A program made the position numbers and the translations under genes. A DNA stretch of 64,000 nucleotides. It comes from Porphyromonadaceae bacterium. GTDB taxonomy: Bacteria > Bacteroidota > Bacteroidia > Bacteroidales > UBA12481. The notes below the pieces were generated by a model. It was not told the origin of the DNA. It saw nothing but the letters and a program-made list of their open reading frames with translations, and searched no databases. The DNA lies in contig QYQM01000008.1 of assembly GCA_007280905.1 (NCBI GenBank), forward strand, positions 1 to 64,000, read 5' to 3'. Below are positions 7,653 through 17,700 of this stretch, piece after piece; the first letter of the stretch is position 1; each line of letters starts with the position of its first letter.

Positions 7653-8555
7653 TCAACTGGCGCTCTTTTTTTTCTTCACACGCAGAAATATTATCGGTAT
7701 GCCGCCGATCAGTGTGGCAAAAGCGGCAAACATGAAATCATCGTCGACGCCCTGGATAAAAGCCTGTTTACCGAGGTTCGACACTATCAGTGCCTGTCCC
7801 TGTTTCAGGGCTGTTGAGGGAGAACTCCCGGCCTGATGTTGGATGCTATATCCTAATTGGGTAACCGTTGCCCGGTAAGCTGGCGAGGTAGCTTGAATTG
7901 CCTGGCCGTACATCTGTGTATGATAAGCTACACGGGTTGAAAGGAGCGTGGCAAGGATCGCAATCCCCAGACTGCCACCGAGTTGCCTGATCGTATTGGC
8001 TAATCCGGACGCCTGGGCCATTTTTTCACGCGGAATTTGGAGCAGAGAAATGGTGCTCAGCGGCGTAAACAGTATCCCCATTGCGAATCCTCTGATATAA
8101 AGGGATAGCATGATATAGGAATGCTCGGTCAGAAAGGGCGGCTGCAGGGTTCCTGCACCCAATCCCTGGATTATTCTTGAGAGGATCAGCGTATTCTCAT
8201 CTACCGACATTCCGCATAAGAGCGACCCCAGGGTAAAAAGCAACAATCCCCAGAAATACATCCGTTTATAACCAAACCGGTCAGCCATCCAGCCGGATGT
8301 TGGCAACATCACGGCCATCGACAACATATAAGCCGTAATCACCCATTCGATCTTATCCAATCCAACCCCAAAAGAGGCCATAATCTTGGGAAGGCCCACA
8401 TTCACTATCGTTGAATCCAGAACGGCCATAAAAGTTCCGAGCATCACATTGGCCAACAGGAACCACTTATAGCCGGTGTGTCGCGGATGAAAGGCGGAAT
8501 CCCGCCCCCTGATCGCTGTACGGATAAGGTGCGAAGGCGAAAGTCTTCGTCTCAT
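7653..8555 (-). CDS. DHA2/EmrB-type MFS drug exporter with large internal deletion
   Basis: A 300-residue product, whereas EmrB/QacA-type 14-helix pumps have about 500. The first half is normal: AVLDSTIVNVGLPKI, WVITAYMLSMAVMLPTSGW and the ADRFGYKR loop. The sequence then runs from GAGTLQP straight into a segment typical of the last third (YIRGFAMGILFTPLSTIS). Roughly 200 residues holding the central helices are lost while the frame is kept. A working transporter is unlikely. Start overlaps the end of the HlyD gene (ATGA), so the two were translated as a coupled pair. The outer-membrane partner downstream is also broken. Confidence 0.8.
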   Translation of the reverse strand: MRRRLSPSHLIRTAIRGRDSAFHPRHTGYKWFLLANVMLGTFMAVLDSTIVNVGLPKIMASFGVGLDKIEWVITAYMLSMAVMLPTSGWMADRFGYKRMYFWGLLLFTLGSLLCGMSVDENTLILSRIIQGLGAGTLQPPFLTEHSYIMLSLYIRGFAMGILFTPLSTISLLQIPREKMAQASGLANTIRQLGGSLGIAILATLLSTRVAYHTQMYGQAIQATSPAYRATVTQLGYSIQHQAGSSPSTALKQGQALIVSNLGKQAFIQGVDDDFMFAAFATLIGGIPIIFLRVKKKKSAS

Positions 8556-9565
8556 TTGCCTTCCTTAATGATTTTTACACTCACTGACATCCCCGACAGT
8601 AGGTTGTGGGTTGCCAGGTCGGTGTGATTCTCCGTGCCCTCTATCGAAATTTTCAAGGGTACGCGCTGCGTTATCTTGGTAAAATTCCCTGATGCATTGC
8701 TGGCCGGGATCAGTGAAAACTGTCCTGCCGTATTGGATCCGATTGAGATTACTTTGCCCGTGAATACTGTTCCCGGAAAAGCATCGAGGGTAAACCGGGC
8801 TGCCTGGCCTATATGAATCTGCGATACTTTCGTCTCCTCAATGTAAACGCTCACCCACAGGTTTCGCGAATCTGTAAGAGTTAAAATGGCCTGCCCCGGT
8901 TGGGTAATATCTCCCGGAAGCAGCCACCTTTTGCCTACCACTCCGTCGAAGGGGGCCACCAGACGGGTATTTTTCAGCTGGGTCTCCACAACACTAACCT
9001 GGGATTGTGCGTAATCAACGGTAGAAGAAGCGCTTGCGATCTGAGCTTGCGATACATTAAGCTGATAATTGGCAGCCTCAAGTTGGGCATCGACGGTCTC
9101 ATACGCCTTTTTGATATGATCAAACTGCTCACGGGTGAACACTCCTCCATCGAATTGGGCTTTTGCCTGATCGAGATCCTCTTTGGCCCTTTCCAAGTTG
9201 ACTTTCAGTACGTTAATACTAATTTTATCAAATTTATATTTTGCTTCGGCCTGGATCACATTAGCCTGAGCCTGGTTCTTAAGAGCCAGTGCCTGGTTAT
9301 GTTGAGCAAGCAGATCAATGCTATCGAGCTCAGCAACCACCTGCCCCAGTTTTACCGGATCTCCCTCATTCACATACAAATTGGCGATCCGACCCAATAT
9401 TTTGGAACTGACCGATACCATCTCCGTATCGACGTGTGCATCATCGGTGGACAGATACCGGGAGTACTCCTTGTACCAAAAACCTGCACCGACCAACACG
9501 GCGGCCACAACCAGAATCAATGGTATGTACCGGCCAAATCCTTTTTTCTTTTCATCTGATTTCAT
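8552..9565 (-). CDS. HlyD/EmrA-type membrane fusion protein of a drug efflux system
   Basis: A 337-residue adaptor with one N-terminal membrane helix (about residues 12-30), the two halves of a lipoyl-like domain (SSKILGRIANLYVNEGD and VAPFDGVVGKRWLLPGD), a long coiled-coil hairpin between them, and a C-terminal beta-barrel. EmrA proteins bridge the inner-membrane MFS pump to an outer-membrane channel. The gene looks intact. Its partners in this locus (MFS pump, outer-membrane protein, TetR repressor) are all damaged, so it is probably a survivor of a decaying operon. Confidence 0.85.
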   Translation of the reverse strand: MKSDEKKKGFGRYIPLILVVAAVLVGAGFWYKEYSRYLSTDDAHVDTEMVSVSSKILGRIANLYVNEGDPVKLGQVVAELDSIDLLAQHNQALALKNQAQANVIQAEAKYKFDKISINVLKVNLERAKEDLDQAKAQFDGGVFTREQFDHIKKAYETVDAQLEAANYQLNVSQAQIASASSTVDYAQSQVSVVETQLKNTRLVAPFDGVVGKRWLLPGDITQPGQAILTLTDSRNLWVSVYIEETKVSQIHIGQAARFTLDAFPGTVFTGKVISIGSNTAGQFSLIPASNASGNFTKITQRVPLKISIEGTENHTDLATHNLLSGMSVSVKIIKEGK

Positions 9566-9587
9566 TGTCTCACACTATTTGTTGTTT

Positions 9588-10226
9588 TTATTTGCGGTAT
9601 TTGAGACCCCTGATAAACAATTCGGTAAAGCTTTTGGCCTTTTGAACCAGGGAATCATATTCCTCTTCATCGATATACATCATCTCTTTTCGACTCAGAA
9701 CACTCTGCCTCAGGCCTCTGAGAATATCCAGGTACATGCGTGATGTGGCTTCGACATTGTCGATGTAAAACTGGCCCTGTTCTATTCCTTTAGAAAGGAT
9801 CATAGATATCAGATCAACTTCCTGCTCATTAAAACGCATCCGGATATCTTTGAAAACCGGCGTTAAACCTTTATAGGCATCAACCCTGAGCCGGCTTAAA
9901 TTGAGTAAGAGCCTGAAATAGTGTAATCTGGCTTCACCGGGTTCGGATATCCCGGACAACCTATATCCCGGATCCCGGAATATCAGTCTCTGGTTGGTCC
10001 ATACCATTTCGCGTTTTCTGAAATCGGATATGACGGTCCAGGATTTTAATGTCATATCCAATGACGCAGCTATTGTTAATGCCTGGAGTGATGCCCGGTC
10101 GGTTTCGAAGGCCGGTGATCTGAAAACGGATGATATCTGGCTGGTAAAATTGCAATCCGGGGAAAAAGGAGCGATCCTGGTCAAACGCATAGTGGCAGGC
10201 GATGACGGCGAGATCGAGTTCGCCAT
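9588..10226 (-). pseudogene. TetR-family regulator lacking its DNA-binding domain
   Basis: The last ~130 residues (about 9588-9975) look like a TetR ligand-binding/dimerisation domain, with helices such as EARLHYFRLLLNLSRLRV and MILSKGIEQGQFYIDNVE. The N-terminal helix-turn-helix is absent. The ORF instead runs on into ~80 unrelated residues antisense to another open frame at 9994-10230. A deletion therefore fused the C-terminal half to foreign sequence. The gene is divergent from the RND operon and would once have repressed the HlyD-MFS operon that follows it. Confidence 0.6.
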
Positions 10227-10230
10227 TTAA
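9994..10230 (+). pseudogene. Unrecognised C-terminal gene fragment at the TetR deletion junction
   Basis: An open plus-strand frame ends DDGEIEFAI and stop at 10228-10230. It contains a plausible protein-like segment (SDARSVSKAGDLKTDDIWLV). Its upstream part runs into TetR-derived sequence, so it may be the tail of a gene cut by the deletion that removed the TetR N-terminus. I do not recognise the family. It could also be chance, since the opposite strand is open too. Confidence 0.3.
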
Positions 10231-10407
10231 ATCCGGAAATAGGGATCCCCGGAATGTTTTTTAATGTTTTTCTCCATTGGCCTGGCCTTTCTGCGTCTAT
10301 ACTTTTGAATTGAATACCTTCGTTTTATTCACATTAATATTTCATTATCTTTAGACAGCCCTTTGTCCTCCAGTATCTATGGCTTTAAATAAACCCGGCA
10401 TAACGAT

Positions 10408-13400
10408 ATGTCGACCCAGCGACCGACCTCTTCTTTTTCGATTCTGATCATTTTCATGATCCTGATGATCATCGGAGCTGCTCTTATTCCACGATTACCT
10501 GTTCATTTGCAGCCTACCCGAACGATGAAGACATTGTCCGTCCGGTATACCTGGTCGGGCGCCTCGCCGCGGTTGATCGAGCAGGAAGTTACCGCACCGC
10601 TTGAGGGGCTATTGAACACCATCCGCGGTGTTACCAGGATATCGTCTTCCTCTGAAAATGAAAGGGGTTATATACGACTTGAGTTTGATAAGAATGCGGA
10701 TATGGATGCCATGCGGTTTGAGGTGGCTTCCAAGGTTCGCGAGATTTTTCCAAGGCTGCCGGACCGGGTCAGCTATCCTGTAATTTCTTCTTATAGTTCC
10801 GTCGCCGAAGAAAAAACGCTCCTCACCTATACCCTTAATGCACCTGCAAGCCCCCGCCTGATTCAGGAATATGCCGAGAAAACGATCAAACCCAAACTTT
10901 CACATATAGAAGGTTTGTATGGAATCCGTGTTTTTGGAGCCATGCCGATGGAATGGGAACTCGAGTACGACGAGGAGAAACTTCAACAGATCGGCCTGTC
11001 GCGCAATGACATCACTTTGGCTCTTACAAGTTATTTCCGTAAAGAGGTCATCGGGATGGGATTCGATCAGGAGGGTGCACTGGGTGTGGAATCACCGAAA
11101 AGCGTTTCACTGCAAACCATAACCTCCAAGGATGGCTCCTGGCAGGATATTCCCGTAGCCACCGTTGAAGGCCGGTTAATGAGAATCAGTGATCTGTGTA
11201 AAATCCGGTATGTGGAGCAGGAGCCGGTAGGGTATTACCGGATTAACGGAAACAACACCATAAACCTCGTTTTTACGGCAGAAAAAGATGCCAATAGCCT
11301 TAAAGTGGCGGATGAGATTAAGAAGGAATTGGTTGCTTTATCTTCCTCATTTCCACATGGATATTTTATGCTGCTTAGTTCGGATTCGACAGAATTTATC
11401 CGTGATGAAATCCAGAAGGTCCTCCGAAGAACCCTGTTCTCTTTTGGTATTCTTTTGCTGTTTGTTCTGATCGTCAGCCGGCAGCTCCGTTATCTATTGA
11501 TTATCTTTATCAGCCTGATATCCAATTTATTGGTAGCTGCAATCCTGTTCTATCTTTTCAAGGTCGAGATCAACCTCTATTCCATGGCGGGGATAACCGT
11601 CTCGCTCGGGATTATCATCGATAACACCATCATCATGGTGGACCATCTGAGGACCAAAGGCAACCGAAAGGTTTTCCTGGCTATACTGGCAGCAACTGCT
11701 ACCACTATAGGAGCTCTGTCGGTTATCCGGTTTATGGGAGAGCAGTTGCGTTTGCAATTAAAGGATTTCTCGGCAGTTATGATCCTGAGCCTGACCGTTT
11801 CCATGGCGGTGGCACTGTTTTTGGTTCCCTCGCTGATGGAGCTTATCGGATTGAAAAAAGAGCAGGAACGCCGTCACACAAGGAGCCTCCGGTTTGCTGC
11901 AAAATTCGGCAGTGTATATCAGCCGGTTATCGGTTTTTCACAACGATTCCGATGGGCATTCATTGTAGTTGCAATTCTGATCTTTGGGCTTCCGGTGGGC
12001 AAGCTTCCAACGCGGATGGAGGGGGATAAATGGTATCATAAATTGTATCGGAGCACGCTGGCCAGCGAGACCTACGTCCAGAAAATCAAACCGATATCTG
12101 ATAAGGTGCTTGGAGGAACACTGAGGCTGTTCAATACCAAAGTTTACTCCAGATACAAATATCGCGAACCCGAACGGACCGCCATCTCCATAACCGTTGC
12201 CCTCCCGCAAGGTGCCACGCTCCGGCAAATGAACGATCTGATGGTGGAAGTGGAGGGATATCTTACAGGTTATGAGCAAATTGATCAGTTTGTAACCAAC
12301 ATTTACACTCCCAGGTCGGCCTCCATGAATATCAATTTCAAACCCGAATTTGAAATGGGGGCTTTCCCGTATATTCTTTACAGCCAGTTGAATGATCTGG
12401 CGAATAAGCTGACAGCTCCCGACTGGGGGGTTTATGGGGTAGGGCAGTATTTTAATAATTCCCTCTCTGAACAGGTGGGCTCGCAGCAGATCGATCTTTT
12501 GGGATACAATTACGAGGAACTCATGAAATTTGCCGATTCAGTGAAGGCAAAGGCTGCCGAACATCCGCGTGCTTCCAAGTTCGATATAGTCAGTACCTTA
12601 AGCGATTCTTACTATTGGGGTCAGCGTGATCCGCTTTATGAATATGTCATCTCGATGGATCCACAGAAACTGAAGCTGAAAAAGATCTCACCGGTCCAGG
12701 TGTATTCTTATCTTAAGGGCTTTGGGATTAACCAGGCTTCGGATGCTCAACTATTTGTGAATGGGGCCTATGAGCCGGTGCGGATGAAATCAGTGCAGTC
12801 GGATGAATTTGATGTGTGGATGATGGGAAATACCCCGATAGCCAGCGGCGAATCGATGATCCGGCTGGATAATCTGGGCGATCGCAGCAAAGAGGGCATC
12901 AACAAGGCCATCTGCAAAGAGAACCAGCAATACCGGTTAACGGTGGCCTATGACTTTATCGGGGCATCAAAGCTTGCCGAGCTGCATCGCCAAAAAGTGA
13001 TCGATGAGGTATCAGCCTCGTTGCCCATCGGTTATTCAATCAAAGAATCCAGTTACCGGTATTGGCAGCGGGAGGCTAACAGGCAGTTCCTGTTGATCCT
13101 GCTGGTTATTATCATTATGTATCTGATTTGTGCCATTCTGCTGGAATCACTGATTCAACCGCTGGCAGTGGTTGCCATGATCCCTATCTCTTTTGTCGGG
13201 CTGTTTTTGACGTTCTACGTGTTTAATCTGAGTTTCGACCAGGGTGGGTTTGCGGCCTTTATTTTGCTCAGCGGTATCGTGGTGAACGCGGCACTCTATA
13301 TATTAAGTGATTATAACCACTATATGAAAGATGCAGCACGTAATCTGACTCCTGCACGCCTGTATATCAAAGCTTACCAGGGAAAGATAATACCCATCGC

Positions 13401-13596
13401 ATTAACTGTATTAGCAACCGTCCTGGGTTTGGTTCCTTTCATTACCGAGGGTGACGATGAAGTATTCTGGTTTGCACTGGCCGCCGGAACCATGGGCGGA
13501 CTGATCTTCTCCGTTTTGGCCATCATGATTTTCATGCCCGCATTTCTTCCTCTCAAACCTAAACATCGAAAGCATTTCCATCGAATAAACAGATAA
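10408..13596 (+). CDS. RND efflux permease, first of two in operon
   Basis: A 1062-residue inner-membrane permease of the AcrB/MMPL superfamily with the expected layout: helix 1 (about residues 10-28), a large periplasmic loop, six helices around residues 340-490, a second periplasmic loop, and the final helix block. The TM4 motif is GIIIDNTIIMVDH: the first acidic residue of the proton relay is kept and the second is Asn, as in many non-HAE1 RNDs. It is followed after 12 bp by an adaptor gene and then by a second, different permease, suggesting a heteromeric pump as in MdtABC. Substrate unknown. Confidence 0.88.
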   Translation: MSTQRPTSSFSILIIFMILMIIGAALIPRLPVHLQPTRTMKTLSVRYTWSGASPRLIEQEVTAPLEGLLNTIRGVTRISSSSENERGYIRLEFDKNADMDAMRFEVASKVREIFPRLPDRVSYPVISSYSSVAEEKTLLTYTLNAPASPRLIQEYAEKTIKPKLSHIEGLYGIRVFGAMPMEWELEYDEEKLQQIGLSRNDITLALTSYFRKEVIGMGFDQEGALGVESPKSVSLQTITSKDGSWQDIPVATVEGRLMRISDLCKIRYVEQEPVGYYRINGNNTINLVFTAEKDANSLKVADEIKKELVALSSSFPHGYFMLLSSDSTEFIRDEIQKVLRRTLFSFGILLLFVLIVSRQLRYLLIIFISLISNLLVAAILFYLFKVEINLYSMAGITVSLGIIIDNTIIMVDHLRTKGNRKVFLAILAATATTIGALSVIRFMGEQLRLQLKDFSAVMILSLTVSMAVALFLVPSLMELIGLKKEQERRHTRSLRFAAKFGSVYQPVIGFSQRFRWAFIVVAILIFGLPVGKLPTRMEGDKWYHKLYRSTLASETYVQKIKPISDKVLGGTLRLFNTKVYSRYKYREPERTAISITVALPQGATLRQMNDLMVEVEGYLTGYEQIDQFVTNIYTPRSASMNINFKPEFEMGAFPYILYSQLNDLANKLTAPDWGVYGVGQYFNNSLSEQVGSQQIDLLGYNYEELMKFADSVKAKAAEHPRASKFDIVSTLSDSYYWGQRDPLYEYVISMDPQKLKLKKISPVQVYSYLKGFGINQASDAQLFVNGAYEPVRMKSVQSDEFDVWMMGNTPIASGESMIRLDNLGDRSKEGINKAICKENQQYRLTVAYDFIGASKLAELHRQKVIDEVSASLPIGYSIKESSYRYWQREANRQFLLILLVIIIMYLICAILLESLIQPLAVVAMIPISFVGLFLTFYVFNLSFDQGGFAAFILLSGIVVNAALYILSDYNHYMKDAARNLTPARLYIKAYQGKIIPIALTVLATVLGLVPFITEGDDEVFWFALAAGTMGGLIFSVLAIMIFMPAFLPLKPKHRKHFHRINR

Positions 13597-13608
13597 ACTA
13601 TATCCATC

Positions 13609-14700
13609 ATGAAAAACCTGATCTATTACCTTTTCGTGTTCTGCCTGGTTTACAGTCTGCCGGCCTGCAAAAAGAAGGTGGAGAACAAATTCGGAAACAA
13701 GCTTGGAGATATTGGCGCAAAAGCCAATCCAATCAAGGTGGAGGGCCAGCTCATTGAATATGGCGATTTTCCAATCGAACTGGTAAGCAACGGCAAACTG
13801 GAAGCTTTCCAGAAAGCATCGCTGAAATTCAGGAACAGCGAAAAAGTAGTTAAGATCAATTACCAGAATGGTGCCTGGGTAGAAAAAGGAAGCCTGATTG
13901 CCGAACTTGATAACCAGATGGAAAGCCTGGATCTTGAGCAGGCCAAACTCCGGATGGAGAAAGTGAAACTCGATCGATTGGATCTCATTGTCAGCCATCA
14001 GGTTGGGGCCAAACGGCCAGAGGATGTCAGTCCGGCATCTCTAAACACTTTTAATATCAAAGTTGGATTTAAGGAAACGGAATTAGCTTATCAGCAAGCA
14101 CTTATCCGATATGAATACACCCGCCTGGTCGCTCCGGTTTCAGGCCGTATTGCCAGTCTGGAGTGCAAGGAACAGAACTTTCCGGCCGGCGACAAGCCTT
14201 TTTGTCTGATCATCAACGATAAGGAATTTGAGGTGGTTTTTCCGGTGATGGAAAATGAAATTGCGCGGCTGCGAGTAGGGCAGGAGGTTACCGTAAAACC
14301 CTTTGCCATGGACTCGGTCACCTATATCGGCCGTATTGCCCAGATCAATCCCCTGATCGATGAACACGGAAATGTGACGATCAAGGCACGGGTACCCAAT
14401 ACCAACGGCCACCTGGTGGAAGGCATGAATGTGAAAGCCCTGATCAGGGATAAGGTCCCCGGTGGCCTCATTGTTCCCAAGGAAGCTGTCGTACTCAGAA
14501 ACAACCAGCAGGTGGTTTTCTCCCTGCTGAATGGCCGCTCCTACTGGAATTATGTGGAATCAGACCTCGAAAACTCATCCAGCTATACGATCCGGGTAGT
14601 AAAAGCCGGTATCCTGAAAGCCGGCGACACTATCATTACCAAAGGAAACCTTAACCTGGCCAACGATGCGGAGCTCGAATTTAAGTTCAATGCAAAATGA
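13609..14700 (+). CDS. RND efflux periplasmic adaptor, lipoprotein
   Basis: A 363-residue membrane fusion protein with a lipoprotein signal (lipobox LPAC, Cys20). The lipoyl halves are VVKINYQNGAWVEKGSLIAE and RLVAPVSGRIASLECKE, joined by a short helical hairpin, and beta-barrel and membrane-proximal domains follow. It would connect the RND permeases encoded on both sides to an outer-membrane channel that is not encoded here. It starts 12 bp after the first permease gene; an 88-bp repeat-filled gap separates it from the second. Confidence 0.87.
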   Translation: MKNLIYYLFVFCLVYSLPACKKKVENKFGNKLGDIGAKANPIKVEGQLIEYGDFPIELVSNGKLEAFQKASLKFRNSEKVVKINYQNGAWVEKGSLIAELDNQMESLDLEQAKLRMEKVKLDRLDLIVSHQVGAKRPEDVSPASLNTFNIKVGFKETELAYQQALIRYEYTRLVAPVSGRIASLECKEQNFPAGDKPFCLIINDKEFEVVFPVMENEIARLRVGQEVTVKPFAMDSVTYIGRIAQINPLIDEHGNVTIKARVPNTNGHLVEGMNVKALIRDKVPGGLIVPKEAVVLRNNQQVVFSLLNGRSYWNYVESDLENSSSYTIRVVKAGILKAGDTIITKGNLNLANDAELEFKFNAK

Positions 14701-14728
14701 CCTCCCCGGATTTTAAGTACCCACCCCA

Positions 14729-14787
14729 ACCGACAACAATCACAACAATCACAACAATCACAACCGATAACCGACAACCAACAACAA
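14729..14787. repeat. CAAC-rich low-complexity tract between adaptor and second RND gene
   Basis: Repeated ACAATCACAACAATCACAAC and CCGATAACCGACAACC units fill the gap right up to the start codon of the second permease. Related tracts lie at 7203-7257 and 17890-17951. It encodes nothing recognisable. It could affect translation initiation of the downstream gene simply by keeping the leader unstructured. Confidence 0.6.
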
Positions 14788-14788
14788 A

Positions 14789-17700
14789 ATGGTCAACTTC
14801 CTGATTCATCGTCCGATCGCCGTAATCATGGCCTTTCTGGCTATCCTGTTCCTCGGTGTTGTTACGGTTTTTAAATTGCCGGTTTCGCTGATGCCGGATA
14901 TCGATATTCCGGAGATCACCGTACAAGCCACCTATCAGGGTATCCCGGCCAGGGAAATGGAAAATACCGTGACTACTAAAATACGCCTTCAGTTGATGCA
15001 GGTGGCTCATCTGGAGGGTATTGAAAGCGAAACGCGCGACGGATACGGCATTATCCGGATGAAATTCACTCATGGTACCGATATCAATTATGCCTACATC
15101 GAGTGCAATGAAAAGATCGATGATGCCATGAACAATTTGCCCCGTGGCTTCGATCGGCCCAGGGTAGTTAAGGCATCGGCAACGGATATCCCGGTTTTTA
15201 ATCTCATGATCACGCAGAAAGCGGAGTGGGCAGATCCGGAAAAACTCGTGGAACTGAGCGAATTTGTACAATCTGTAATTCTCAAGAGGATAGAACAGCT
15301 GCCCGAAGTGGCTATGGTTGATATAACCGGTGCAATGGAACCGGAACTCGTTATTTCTCCCGATCCGGAAAAACTCAAAAGTATCGGAATCACCGATCAG
15401 GATATTCTGAACGCCCTCGAATCCAACAATACCAATATCGGAAACTTGATGGTGAGGGATGGCTATTACCAGTACCAGATCAAATTTGCCAATTACCTGA
15501 AGGATGCGAAAGATATTGGTAATCTGTATATTGGCAAGAACGACCGGCTTATGCAACTTAAAGATCTGGCTAAGGTTGAAGTCCGGCCACAGGAACGCCA
15601 CGGGATTTTTATGAACCGCGAACGAACCGGGCTCTGTCTGGCCATTATCAAGCAATCAGATGCCCGCATGGAGAATCTGAAAAAAGAGATTGATAAGATG
15701 GTGACAATCTATCGAACAGATTACCCGCGCCTGGATTTTGAAATTGAAAAGGATCAGACTAAGATCCTAACCTATTCCATGGGGAACCTCAAACAAAGTC
15801 TGTGGTTTGGCGGACTGCTGGCTATGCTGGTGATGTTCCTGTTTTTGAAGGATTTCAGATCACCGCTGCTGATTGTCTTCTCGATTCCGGTATCGCTGGT
15901 GGTTTGTTTGCTGATGTTCTACCTGTGCGGGTTATCGATGAATATCATCTCTTTATCGGGACTCGTATTGGCGGTGGGGATGATGATCGATAATTCCATC
16001 ATCGTTATCGACAACATCAATCAGTATATTGATCGTGGAGAAACGGTCCATAAGGCCTGTGTTCATGGGACGAATGAGGTGATCCGGCCTTTGATTTCTT
16101 CGGGTTTAACCACTTGTGCGGTTTTTGTTCCACTGATCTTCCTCAGCGGTATCTCCGGTGCTCTGTTTTATGATCAGGCAATTTCGGTGACTATCGGATT
16201 AACTGCCTCTTTCCTGGTTTCCATTACTTTGATTCCGACTCTTTTCCGATTGTTTTTCGTCCGTAAGCCCAAGGCTGCAGCCAACAATTTCCTGAGTAAG
16301 ATCAATAAGATCGATTATGAACGAGCTTATGAGAGATCATTTAACCATGTTTTTAAATACCGGGGCATTTACCTCGTGGCCTTTATCCTGATGATTGCAG
16401 CTTCGTATCCTTTGTACAAAATGGTTGGAGTGAGTCAGTTACCGGAGATCGAACAAACTGAACTCATCGCCGTGCTCGACTGGAATGAACCCATCCATGT
16501 GGAAGAAAACGCCCGTCGAATTGAACAATTGGTGACTTCTATTCCGGATAGTCTGACTCAATATTCATCGCTCGTGGGTGAGCAGCAATTTATCCTGAAC
16601 CGGGAAGCTGAACGTACGGCTTCGGAGTCAGAAATTTATATCAGGATGACCAGTAATGATTCGATTAATCGGGTTACTGCTCATATCCGCGAATTCCTAA
16701 ACGCCAATTATCCGATTGCTACGGTCAGCTTTCATCCGCCGGAAAATATTTTTGAGGCCATTTTTTCTGAGGATATCCCTGAGCTACTTACGCGGATATC
16801 CAGCATGAAAGGTCAGGAGCAGCCTATGCTCCAGGAAGTCTGGGCGTTTACCGATTCCTTAGCCAGGACTGACAATCTTACCTTTGAACAGGTTCCTGTG
16901 CATGATCAGATTGTGATCGAGGTGGATCCTGAGCTGCTGCTTTTGTATAAGGTCAGTTTCACCAGTGTGACTGACCAGCTGGAGAAAGCTTTCAATCAGA
17001 AACGGATCGGGGTGTTGAAGACCTATCAGCGCTTTATCCCGATTTTATTGGCCGATGAGCGTCGACCGGTTGCAGGGATTATCCAGAATACCTTTGTCCG
17101 GAACAGCGAGGGCATTGAGTACCCTCTTTCGAGTTTGGTTAAGATCGGTCGGGAACAGCAATATAAAACGATAAGGGCCTCACGCAATGGGGAATATGTG
17201 CCATTGGTTGCCAAAGCTTCTGCCTTTTCGGTCCCTTCAATTATCGAAAAAATTAAAAACGGTGTCCGGAATTCTACAGTATTGCAGGCTGAATTTGATG
17301 GCACCTGGTTCCGGCAAAAGATCTTGATGAAAGAGTTGTTGGTGGTACTCCTGATCTCTGTTCTTCTGTTATTCTTCATACTTGCCGCACAATTTGAATC
17401 CTTTCTCCAGCCATTAATTGTGCTGGTTGAATTGCCGATCGATATAGCGGCGGCCCTGTTTATGCTCTGGATATTCGGCGAAACCCTCAACCTGATGTCG
17501 GCTATCGGGATCATCGTGATGAGCGGGATCATCATCAACGACTCTATACTCAAGATCGATACCATCAACCGAACCCGGGCAGAGGGGTATGCCGTGCTGG
17601 AAGCCATTCATATTGCGGGCCGGCGGCGACTGAAACCGATCATCATGACCAGTTTAACGACTGTTTTGGGTTTATTGCCGTTCCTCTTCTTCAAAGGCCT

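Noticed and set aside
14687-15655. Long minus-strand ORF under the second RND permease
   Set aside because: It is antisense to a clear RND gene and its translation shows no domain; it is a codon-bias shadow.
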